Assembly (NCBI RefSeq): GCF_020921035.1
Contig: NC_063156.1
Location: forward strand, 12,970,501 to 13,034,500
Length of the DNA: 64,000 nt
Reading direction: 5' to 3'
DNA from: Rhodamnia argentea
Lineage: Eukaryota > Streptophyta > Magnoliopsida > Myrtales > Myrtaceae
In this document: one piece after another, positions 35,352 to 45,639 of the stretch
How positions within the stretch are numbered: the first letter of the stretch is position 1
How the letters are laid out: each line of letters begins with the position of its first letter
Notes under the pieces: model-generated
Databases searched by the model: none
What the model was told of the DNA's origin: nothing
Seen by the model: only the letters and a program-made list of their open reading frames with translations
Translations under genes and position numbers: made by a program

Positions 35352-36276
35352 TAGGAGTGTGCATGGTCCAGGTCGGTCCGGTCCCGGTATGGAATCGGGG
35401 ACCGGACCAATAATCCTAATCCCCAAATTTTCGGGATCAAGGACCGGACAAGGACTGGACCGGACCGGGACCGGCGGTCCGATCCGGTCCCGACCCAGTG
35501 GAACCATTAAAATCTAAGCTTTGAAATACAATATGCTTCGATTGCATGTTAATTTACAATCTATGGCCCCGGTTAAATAAAACAATACGTTGGTCCATTT
35601 TGCTCACTTTTATAATGAATGCGTGTCTTCACATAATGGTAGGTTTAACAATGACATTGGTCTAACCGCCGACACAATAGAGATATATAAAGGACAGAAT
35701 CAAAAAAACTTAGTTGGCGAAAATATACTAATAGTGATGTTGTTCACTAAACGGATCTCACATCCAAGCAGTGTACAGAAACAAAATATAGGATTACTTA
35801 TTGAAATGAACAATCGAAACGCATGAACAGTAAGAAATTGCTACCACTATATTAAATGAACCTATTGAATTATTTCTTTTTGGAAAGAACGTGCAGGTGT
35901 ACACTCACCACACAATGCACTGGAAAATACCATAATAAATAGGATATATCGCAATCATAACCCCGAGGGGCTATTCGAGTTTCAAGAATGTACTGCCTAA
36001 CAATAAAAATAGCTCGAGAAATTAACATTGAAAACAAATGAAAGCTTCATTTTTTTTTATTGTATCTATCTATATATATAAATAATTTTACATATTATGG
36101 GTGGTCCAGTCCGAAAGGTCCAGGCCGGTCTCATCCACCGGAACCGAGGATCGAGATCGCCCCCCTCAAGGATCGGACCAACCCGCTTAGACAGGTCCGG
36201 TTCCAGGCCGGTCCCGGGCGGGCGGATCTCGTTTCAGGCTAGTCCGGGCTGGTTCGGTCCAGTTTGCTCACCTCTA
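35352..36276. mobile_element. complete non-autonomous hAT element (925 bp), GGTCC family
   Basis: It starts TAGGAGTGTGCATGGTCC and ends with the complement of TAGAGGTGAGCAAACTGG; the 10.1-kb element has TAGGGGTGTGCATGGTCC and TAGGGGTGTGCAAACTGG, so they are one family. Flanking 8-bp repeats are CTTTAGCC (35344-35351) and CATTAGCC (36277-36284), one mismatch. Both subterminal zones carry GGTCCGG/CCGGACC words (35360-35510 and 36100-36260). The core is AT-rich and non-coding. Mismatched TIRs and TSD suggest it is older than the 10-kb copy. Confidence 0.88.
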
Positions 36277-36311
36277 CATTAGCCTCTCTTTTATTTCACA
36301 TCAAGATGGCT

Positions 36312-36574
36312 GTCTAATCGGCCTAGTGATGATGATTAGGTCGCTTGTCTTCCACGAGGTCGTGAGGTTGATTCACGCGGTGAGCGAACCTCTGAATAGC
36401 GCGTGTCGACTTATCTAGTACGAAGCGTCTTTTGTGAGTCGTGCTCGCCAGCCTCAAGATTTCGGGTCGCAATTTTTCTTTCCAAACATTTTATAGTGGG
36501 TGCGGGATGATTATGGTAATGTCTAAAGGGGGTCGCTAGGGTTAATCGCCCATGCCCACCTTTTTTTTTCCTTT
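36312..36574 (+). mobile_element. tRNA-derived SINE candidate
   Basis: GGCCTAGTGATGATGATTAG (A-box-like) is followed by GCTTGTCTTCCACGAGGTCG and GAGGTTGATTCAC (B-box-like) about 45 bases on. This has the shape of a plant SINE tRNA head (GCTTGCCTTCC...GGTTCGATTC). The body would end in the T-rich tract at 36560-36571. A target duplication was not found. Confidence 0.4.
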
Positions 36575-36599
36575 ATAAAGAAGATGTAGATCATATGGT

Positions 36600-37638
36600 G
36601 GACTGTATAGACCAAGACATAAATCGTGCATAATGTAGTATTTTCCTAAAATGTCCGGGAGGAATCTTCGCCGGCTTTTCCTCGTGCTAAGAACTAGAGG
36701 CTCTTGATGCTTCCACTTTGTATCTATCTATAGGTAGATGTAGGGTGACCACAAGAGGGGACCCTCGGCCTCGTGTTTATACGGGATTTCCATGTCTACA
36801 CATGGACCACACTCGGGGTTAAGTTTTCAAATGTATATTGATGGAGCCGCTATATTTGACTCGATTCTTTGGTGGGCTTCAAGGAGATCTTAATCATTGT
36901 TGTGCGGAAACTGTGTTGTCGATGAAGCATTTTTCACCGAAACAAGAGGGGACGAGTTTTGTGGCGATTTCGAACATGAGTCGTATTAATGGAACATAAG
37001 GAAGAGATGCGGTTCAACCTAATTTAATCAACGATGAGGCCTAATGACATAAAAAGCTTTTTCAGAATTTAATCGATGACAACATGCGATGATAAAGCTT
37101 TGTGAATTATCGCCAATACCAAGTATATAAGTAGTGATTTCAAATCCAGAAGTTAATTGTACTCCATTAAGATACACGGCGAAATTTAACTTATAACGAG
37201 ATATTTGAAAATCCGACTAAAGTACAAGAATTGAAAGGTATTTAAATTGCGGGAATGACAGATTGATGAAAAGTAAATATACAAATAAATTTGTGAGAAC
37301 ATTAAATTCTTTGATTGATTGATATGCTTTATAAAGAGTATGATATAGTTATTTAAAGTTTACAATTGATGACTACAAATGATAGTTGCAACTTTTGAAT
37401 TCAAAAAAACAAATAACTTGGTAAAACACTATTATGTAGAACACTAACTCCTATTATGTAGAGCACTTATCCATGTAAAGTTATAAATGTTAAAGTAATT
37501 AAATATTAAACGACGTCTTCATCTAATAACTTAAGCTTTTGGAGCAGTTAATTCTGTTGATCATTTTTTTTTTTTTGTGTAAACAAAATTTTTTGTTCTT
37601 TTGCATCTTAAAAGGAGAACTTTCTGCAAGCACGGAAA
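36600..37638. other. AT-rich intergenic, nothing recognised
   Basis: No frame with protein character, no clear inverted repeat and no RNA gene was recognised between the SINE candidate and the hAT element. Confidence 0.4.
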
Positions 37639-37646
37639 GGTACATT

Positions 37647-40537
37647 TAGTCACGGCCGGTTCGGTGGAACCGCCGGTTCCGGTTCAGGAACCGGCCGTGA
37701 AAAATGGTGGTTCCGGTTCCGAACCGGAACCGGCGGTTCTGGGCCGGTTCCCGGGCCGGTTCCGGTTCATTCCGATTCATTTTTAATAATAATTTTTAAA
37801 ATAATAAATAATAAAATAAATATAATAAATTATAAATTATAAAATACAATTAAATTGTACATTGTAATAAAATATGGGAAAAAAAGAAGAAGAAGGAATG
37901 GGCTTGAACTTAATGAATTATCATTAAGCGACCTATATATCTTCTTGGGGATAGAAGAATCAAAGTCCATGTAGTTCTTTTTACCTTTGAGAACCCCAAC
38001 TTACCTCATCGTCAATCGTCGCTACCCGTTGTGGTACCCGTGGCGGTGGTATCTCCAACATCATCGCTAAAAAATTCGTGTTCACGATCTAACTCTTGGT
38101 GTCGATATTTCGCCCTCGTCCAATCGCCGACACAAGCTTGAGCTTCCACAGAGTCCGAGCTTAATCTTGAACGGCGAGAGTCCAAAATTAATCCTCCAGA
38201 ACTAAATGCTTGTTCAACTGCAACCGTTGAAGAAGGGGTTGCTAATATTTGACGAGCGATGAGGGCGAGAACTAGATACTCGATTTGGTGACTCTTCCAC
38301 CACTTCGGGATTTCGAAATCTGTACTATGTTCTGCATCACGAAACTCAAATTGAGTGGTTAAATATTTTTCTAATTCAGAAATATTACCTGTTGCCCCTT
38401 TTTTTTTTTTGCCTACTCTTAAGCATATTATACCCTCTACTAAGTGAACTACCACCTTCGCTACGTGAGGCGGTAGATTGTAAAGATCCGGAATCACTTA
38501 AACCATATCTACTACAAAATTCTCCATATAATGCTACTATAGATTCTTTAACATGTCCTAATATATTTAAAATATCTATTGAATCATCCAAATGTAAACA
38601 ATCATGATAATACACATTCAAATAATCTTGTAAACCGTCTAATTTAATACGTGGATCAAAAATAATACCAACTAAATAGACAAGAGGAATTTGCAAATAA
38701 TAATGCAACCATTTTTCTCGCATTACTAAAATAGTTTGACCTAATTCGGTATCTTTTTCATATTCACTAAAAACACTACTAATATTAACACACTCTATTA
38801 AAAATAAATGCGTTGTAGGATAATAAATACCAGATAAAGTCTTAGTAGCATCATTAAAAATTTTCAAAATATCTAAAATTTTCTTGCAAACGTCCCAATG
38901 TTGAGGAAGTAAAGTAATTTCGGGAATATTTTGTGAAATAAACATACATAATAAATCTTTATATTCAAAAGTTTGCCGAAGCAACTCGTACGTAGAATTC
39001 CAACGAGTCGGAATATCTTTTGGAAATCTTCTTGGCCTTCTCCCATTTTGTTTACAAAATTTTCCCCATGATTTCATACAATGGGGACGACTCCATAAAA
39101 ATTTAATTGCACTCTTTATTGGGGCGAGAGAAGTGTCAAGAGTTCGTAAACCATCTTGTACACATAAATTTAAAACATGACAAGCACATCTAATGTGAAA
39201 AAATTGTCCGCCAAAAGTGGGTTTGCAAATATTTTCTAATTCGGGAATAGAAGCGGTATTTGCGGCGGCATTATCAAAACCAATTGAAAATACTTTATTT
39301 ATTAAATTATATTCTTCTAAAACTTGCCTAATTATTCTATAAATATTATGAGCCGAATGGCTTTCATCAAAAACTCGGAATGCAATAAGTCTTTTTTGAA
39401 TCATCCAATTGTCATCTATCCAATGACACGTGACACCCATATAAGAATGAATTTGCCAAGGATCACTCCAAATATCGCTACCTATATGCACACGTCCATT
39501 GAATTCCGCAAAAAATTTTGCTAAAGATTTTTTCCTTTTTTATAAAGATGAAAAACTTCGCGTTTAAGAGTATTTTTTGGAATAGTTGGCGCTATGGAAC
39601 CAACGCAGTATTTATCAAATATTTCATATTAAAATTTTCACCAGTATTAAACGGAGCATGATCAAGGGCAACATATTCACCTAATGTTTGTTTATAAAGT
39701 GCTTCAGTGAAACGAAATAAAGGATGAGGCTTAGAAGTGGCGTACCCGGAAATTTGTTGTTGCGTATTGTCAATCCCCGCTTGCGTTGGATGTTTTTTCG
39801 TCAAATGCCGACGGAATGTTCCGTAGCCGTCTCCTTTCGTGAATTTATAAGTTTGCGAACAATATTTACATTTTACATTATACTTACCTTCGACTTCATC
39901 ACGTACCTTGTCGAAGTGTAGCCACAAGTCCGATGTATTATCTCGGCCCTTCCGTTCCGGCTCATTTGCCGTTGACGTTTCTTCGACACCGGTGGGAGGA
40001 TGAAGACTTTCTTGTGTTGGGATGTGCTCGACGTTCGGAATCGGGACATAGTTGATATTATCGTCGTCGTCTTCCCAACTTGCATACTCACGAGGATCGT
40101 ATTCATGAATGGGATACTCGGAATCTCCCATAGCCATCTTGCCCTTGTCAGCATTTTTCGCTTCCACTTGCCATTTTTGAGAGAATTGATCGGAAATCCG
40201 ATTGAGAGAATTGAGTCGGGATTGAGAGAATTGGGAGAATTTGAGCGATTTGAGAGGATTTCGGAGAGAATTCGAGAGATTGTTCGGAGAATTTGTGACA
40301 AAAATGAAAGATGAAGCATATGCATTTATAGGCAAGAATCATTTTTTTTTTTTTTTTTTTAAAAATGGAAAGCAACGGCCCAAAGCCGCGGGGGGCCCGG
40401 GCGAGAGAGCCCAACGGCTCTTCGCCCGGGCCCACTTTTTTTTTTTTTTTTTTTTTTGGCGGTTCAGAACCGTGGGCCCGGTCAACGGGCCGGTTCCGGG
40501 CCGGTTCCGGGCCCACGGGCCCAAATGGCCACAACTA
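37647..40537 (-). mobile_element. complete hAT element (2,891 bp) with perfect 8-bp TSD
   Basis: Perfect 8-bp direct repeats GGTACATT flank it (37639-37646 and 40538-40545). Its ends are TAGTCACGGCC on the left and, read inward from the right, TAGTTGTGGCC. Subterminal zones hold CCGGTTCCGG/GGAACCGG words (37655-37770 and 40460-40515). It carries a transposase on the minus strand that is broken only by two frameshifts. Two poly-T tracts (40340-40360 and 40436-40457) and an inverted GCCCGGGC-bearing pair (40385-40435) lie upstream of the transposase start. Perfect TSD and a near-intact gene point to a recent arrival. Confidence 0.93.
38012..40335 (-). pseudogene. hAT transposase of the 2.9-kb element, two frameshifts
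   Basis: Segment 1 (40335-39592) has an acidic N-terminus and a BED finger (YNVKCKYCSQTYKFTKGDGY, then FRRHLTKKH). Near 39.60-39.63 kb the frame shifts; the next segment continues through FDKYCVGSIAPTIPKNT, then HIGSDIWSD (first Asp), IGFDNAAANTASI (second Asp), CACHVLNL and PTRWNSTYELL. A second shift falls in the 12-T homopolymer at 38400-38411. The last segment carries SELEKYLTTQFEF and SSTVAVEQAFSSGG (the Glu) to the stop at 38012. Overall about 750 codons, full length for the family. Besides the two shifts no internal stop was noticed, so loss is recent or partly a sequencing artefact in the homopolymer. Confidence 0.9.
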
Positions 40538-40545
40538 GGTACATT

Positions 40546-41213
40546 AATTAATTGCATCATCAAATTTCACTAGCTGTGAGCATTCCTTGATTGGTAATCA
40601 TATCATCCGACTTTCATTTCAGTTGCTTAATATCGTCGATATTCTTTTTTATCTTTCCTTCGCATTCAATACAATTTTGACACAGAATCGCCAATAATTT
40701 CGATCATTGAAGACCTGACGAATTTCGATCAAAGTGCACCACTTGTAACGGAATTTCAATACGTTGAATGATTAAGATCAATGTTAGACTGACTTTGCAA
40801 TCACAAATCTCCGGTAAGTCCAACCAATTTCCAAGTTTTTTTTTTCTTGTTTTTTAGGATTGATTGGATGTATAGATTTGGCCGCCATTGAAATGCTTCT
40901 GAAACTTATGCGCCCATCAATTATTGGACGAGAACCCTCAGGTTGTAAATTGACACCACGAATGCCAACCCTCTGTCCCCATCACGAGATCACTGCCTGT
41001 AATCATCACACAAACGCCAGCGGGTTCTCTCTCCACCTCTTCCGCTGCCCAGCCACGCAACGCCTCTGCTGACTTCTAGGCGCCGCCGTTGGAGGCGACC
41101 GCCTCCATCACGCCATCACCCCTCCACGCTAAGCTTATCGACTCCGTCCTCCCAACAAAAAGAGTTATTATATAGCATTGAATTTACGTTACTAAAACAT
41201 TTATGAAACTTTT
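40546..41213. other. intergenic, nothing recognised
   Basis: Spacer between two hAT-like elements. A short GC-rich patch at 41060-41150 (GGCGCCGCCGTTGGAGGCG) does not form a convincing frame. Confidence 0.4.
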
Positions 41214-41221
41214 GCGAGTTT

Positions 41222-41851
41222 TAAGAGTGAGCATGATTTTAGGATAGAACCAAGAACCTGGAATCGGAATCAGTAGGATCCGATCTGGTTTCAGGTTTCA
41301 AGGTATGTAGGGTAAGTTTCGGGTTCTAAGGTATGAGGAACATTTTCCAATGAGTAGGTTCCAAGTTCCACTACCTGGAACTTGAAACCCGAAACCCGAT
41401 CCTATATCCCGAAATAAATTTTTATATTTTTCTTGGTATATGTTTTTGTACGACCCTACAATATTCTATGACGTCCAATGATGAGTATATAATCTAAATT
41501 CAAACAAATTTTTAGGCTTCGGGTTCCAAAAAATGATAAACATGTTCCAACGTTTTGGTTTCGGGTTTTAAACATAACCTGTACGGAACCTAAAACCACT
41601 CATCTCTACTTTCTCTTAGATGTTGTAGCGTTCACTCTCATTTTGCTTAATTAAAAATAAAATAAAATAAATTGATAGGTTCTTAGGTACCCTGGAACCG
41701 ACATAGAACCTATGACGGGATAGGTTCCAGGTTCTAGGTTGCGGGATATAATGGGTAGGTTCCGGGTTCCAAAAAATGAGAAATGCATTCGGACGGGTAA
41801 GTTCCAGGTTCCAAGTTGAACATATAAGGAACCCGAAACCGCTCACCCCTA
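41222..41851. mobile_element. complete non-autonomous hAT-like element (630 bp), GGTTCCA family
   Basis: Flanked by perfect 8-bp repeats GCGAGTTT (41214-41221 and 41852-41859). It starts TAAGAGTGAGCAT and, read inward from the right, TAGGGGTGAGCGG. Subterminal zones are built from GGTTCCA/GGTTCC/GGGTTCC and their complements (41250-41400 and 41670-41835). The core is AT-rich. No coding capacity. The repeated word differs from the other hAT-like elements here. Confidence 0.88.
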
Positions 41852-41859
41852 GCGAGTTT

Positions 41860-44390
41860 CCCTTTGAAAAATGAGCAGCTATTGACACCAAAAATCTGGC
41901 GACTCCTATTTAGCCATAACAAAATTAGGGATTGATTATATAATACTAAGTTCGCATAGATATTGATTATAATTGGACTGACTTATTTAGGGAGGCTCTG
42001 AGCTTAATCGATTGTTTGGATTAAGCCTGCGGGAGCACGAAATTAGGAAAGATTGTGTTCTTGTGTCAAATTGGAAGTGGTGAAGGATAATACATTATAA
42101 GGTTTGGCAATATGAAAAAAAACAATAATAACGAGAAACACCTTAATCTTTTATCTTGGACATTTCAAATATTCTCTTAATGCAAATTAGAAAAATTGAG
42201 ACATTTCTTATTCTTACAAGCGTGCCCTAATCTCACCCTGTATGAACATACTTTCTCTTCAAACTAAGAGGGTTGGATATAACAGAAAGAGGTGGGCATG
42301 CAACAAAAAGATGGGTTTCACCTACAACTCCGCGATCGACACCACCACGAGCACCCACCTCTTTCACGATTGGAGATCCTCAGCTCCAGTGTCCCTTCGC
42401 TTGCCGGCCACCGCGCCTCCTTGCCAACCCTATCGTCGAGCTCCGACCACGGTTTCCTTCTTCCTAGGATTAATGCGTTGTCTTTTGTTGCTTGTATCGA
42501 TACTTGGAAGAAGGAAGTTAAATGGAAAATGCATATGTAAATTATTGAAACTTATCAAGTTTCTGTTCTCCTATGATGTGGTTATTTCATTGTACTTCTA
42601 AGTGTATCTGATAGAAAACATAAGAAATTTCACGAAAGATCTCGTGTCACACGTGACGTTCCAGGGCGTCACACAAGGACTGAGGTTGTGCCGAAGTTTC
42701 CGATGCGTTGAAGTCAAGCAACAATCAAAGTGGAAGAAGATGTTGAATGTGGGGTATCAATCATGGGTTATTTGCTAAAGTAGGCAAGAAGAACTCGAAA
42801 CGAAAATTCTAGTTAACGAGATTTCTCCTAAAGCTAATCATCTAACTGGAAGATCTAGGCGTGAAGAATATGGACACCTCCACGTGATCTTACAAAGGAG
42901 ACTGTGCCATCACAAGGGATTTCCTGTTCGCAGGAGGATATCTTTTCCGATTAGCTATTGTCGGATATCCTTTTTGCAAGGTAGCGCAATGCTCAAAACA
43001 TTGTTGACCGATACATTTGAACAGCGTCAATCTCGTGAGTTTGATATGCACGATATTGATGTCAATTCAATTCTAAACTTTTTATTTTTGTCGACGTAAT
43101 CCTAAATATTTGCGTAAAATTTCAATATAATTCTTCCGTGAATTGCCGTTGAAAAATGCTGATGTAGCGATCCACATATTGTCTAAGTCAACATGCTAGA
43201 GGAAGGCCGGCGATGACCAGGTGCCGCAATCAGTGGCTATTGGCTGGAAGGATTGCTTTAGAATTTTGCACGAAGGCTTATAACTAAATCAGCAAAATAT
43301 AAGAGTTTAGGACAGAATTTGACATCCATATAAGAGGTTTAGGACTGATCAGGTAATTACCCCGAGAATTAGGTTGATGATTTCTCTTTGGCCAAGATTT
43401 TTAAGATAGAACGCAATGTGATCCATTTGATCGAAGTTGAAGTGGGAAAGGAATGTCAAAGCTCGGTTGTAATTATAAAACTCACTCAGCTAAGAAAAAG
43501 GGATTCGAGAAGCCGACACTGTAACAGTATAACATTGCAATCTCAATAGCAAGAGTGTTAGGAATGGCAAAAAAATGTATAGTAATAATGGCAGGACCCA
43601 TCTCTAAGTAAATTACTTGGCACGACTCTTCGCAGGAGATCTCTCAACCACATTATCAATCTATCCTTTTTACAGATAGTTTACTATAACTTTCACTTCA
43701 TGAGCTTCAATTTCTCTCATCTTTACTCTCTTGCGATGTAGATTCAATGTAGTCAAAACCAAACTCTTCCCTCGGGATCCCTTGCCATCAAATTCAAGAG
43801 CTTACCGGTTTAGTGCCCGACTCATCCCAACACTCGAATTCATGATACAATGTCGAGTCCGCACTCCTTTCTCAATCGCCGGTCATCTATTGAACGCATA
43901 TAGAATGCAGTGGCACCAAAGTTTTCCGATTAGCTGAAGTCAAACGACGACCGATGCGGCGAGCACGGCATCTCTCCGACTCGAGTAAACTTCAGTGCAA
44001 TTTCGATAGATATATTCTGTGGCCTCACTTTATTTGAAGAAAAGACAAATTTGAAATTAGGCATCGATCCTTCCCCATGTGCAGCACATTCAACCAGCAG
44101 CTAGGCACAAAAATTTGTGCTTGTTAGGTCCAATTTGCAGCTGGACACCACCTGGCATACTGATTTTGGGCAGGCCAAAAATCAATTGGGTTCAATATAA
44201 AAAACATTTGTACTTAAACATTTTTTTTCAATATTTCCATGGCATGGCTATGTGCAACATCTCACTCTTTGGGCCACAAAAGAATTTCTCAGGAAAACAT
44301 AAATAATTAATAAGGTTGCAAATAAATAAAACATTTGAGAGACCTGTACTGAAGAGATAATCCGCAATAATGTATGCTGAGTAGAGGCGT
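41860..44390. other. gene-poor stretch with a decayed MITE
   Basis: No gene recognised. 43060-43365 has the alternating phrase style (CTAAACTTTTTATTTTTGTCG... and GGTTTAGGACTGATCAGG) seen in the repeats at 8.1, 50.8 and 57.1 kb, so it is probably the same MITE group. Frames at 42240-42600 and 43731-43937 are short and unrecognised. Confidence 0.35.
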
Positions 44391-44393
44391 CAA

Positions 44394-44600
44394 TGGTTCA
44401 ATTCAGTTCATTTTTTCAAGAAAATCGAACCGAACTGAATCATTAGAGTGTAAACTCTGAACCGGATCTCGCCCTGAACCGAATATGAACTGAACCAAAA
44501 ATCCAATTCGGTCTGGTTCAATTCGGCTTTCGATTTTTCTTTTTGTTTTTATTTTTCCTTTTTCTTTGTTTTCTTTTCTTTTTACCTTTTTTGGTTCAAA
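44394..44600. mobile_element. hAT-like left end fragment, GGTTCA family
   Basis: TAGAGGCGTCAATGGTTCAA resembles the TAGGGGTGTCAA-type end, followed by GAACCGAACTGAA, GAACCGGATCTCG and GGTTCAATTCGG words. The second end and TSD were not found. It abuts the plant mobile domain fragment. Confidence 0.45.
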
Positions 44601-44672
44601 TCTGACGGAGCCACCGGCCATTAGCTAGGGGTTTGCAACCCCTCTCCCACGACCGGCAGGGGTTGTCGGCCC

Positions 44673-45165
44673 TTAATTAGTGGTTGGAGGCCCCGCCGAC
44701 CCTTTATCCTTAAAAATACATCCTCCAATCGGGTGAATAATGAATTCCCTAGCATGTTGTATTATAGTGACGTTATCGGCATCCGGAGAAAGATCATAAA
44801 AACTTTCTCTCAGTCGGCCTAAGTTTATCTGCGTGCCACGCAAATTGAGTGGGCGAGCACCAAGTAGATCATCACAGAGAGTGCCCCAATTGAAATCGGT
44901 AGGGCCAAGAATCGCATGTCCATCGATAGGAAGCTCTGTGAGCACCACTATATCCTCAAGCGTGATCGTACATTCACCTTCCGGCATATAGAAGATGTGG
45001 GTCTCGAGCCTCGAGCCTCTACCACTTGACCAACGTAGTAATCAAATGCCAATCTAGCTGAAAATATCCCATCATATAAACTCCATAAAATCCCGAAGCT
45101 TAAAGATACTGGAGTATGCGTCGATCAAGTTCATCTACGTGCAGCATCAATCACCGACATCTAAG
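44673..45165 (-). pseudogene. plant mobile domain (PMD) fragment
   Basis: The frame 44987-44673 reads MPEGECTITLEDIVVLTELP then IDGHAILGP, the hallmark opening of PMD proteins (MAIN/MAIL and 'serine/threonine phosphatase 7 long form' relatives). Upstream to about 45165, broken by stops and shifts, come LDRRILQYL, SGFYGVYMMGYFQLDWHLIT and LVKW, the normal preceding part. PMD genes are commonly carried by or fused to transposons, and here the fragment lies downstream of, and in the same orientation as, the MULE transposase. The C-terminal part of the domain is missing. Confidence 0.8.
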
Positions 45166-45639
45166 GAGTGTATTATGATCCGGCTATGAAATGTGATATC
45201 AATTGTTAGTAGCCATTTTAATATTAGTATTACAAATGATAGATGAATTACTAAATTTCTCAATTACCCGAGCGTTCCATACGGTATTTAACCTATGTTA
45301 GGCCTACCATGTAAGTAGTTAATTATCGTAAGGTCTCGGCTGAATATGAGTCCTTTGTGTCATATCTACAATTGTAATATTATCTTCATCATTAAATTGA
45401 CATATCTAATGTACATATGAAACAGATGAACGGAATAAATATCGTGCAACTATGATATTATAACATCACAACAAATTAATATATAAAAGGGTACACATTA
45501 TTCAGTATAGGTAATTTACATAATTAACCAAAAAAAAAATAAGTATAGCTAATTTATATAATTCACACAAGTTTGCCGATCTATGATCTATTCCTGGATC
45601 GATCCGTGTGCACAAGTACTCATGTTATGCCCCGATTTC

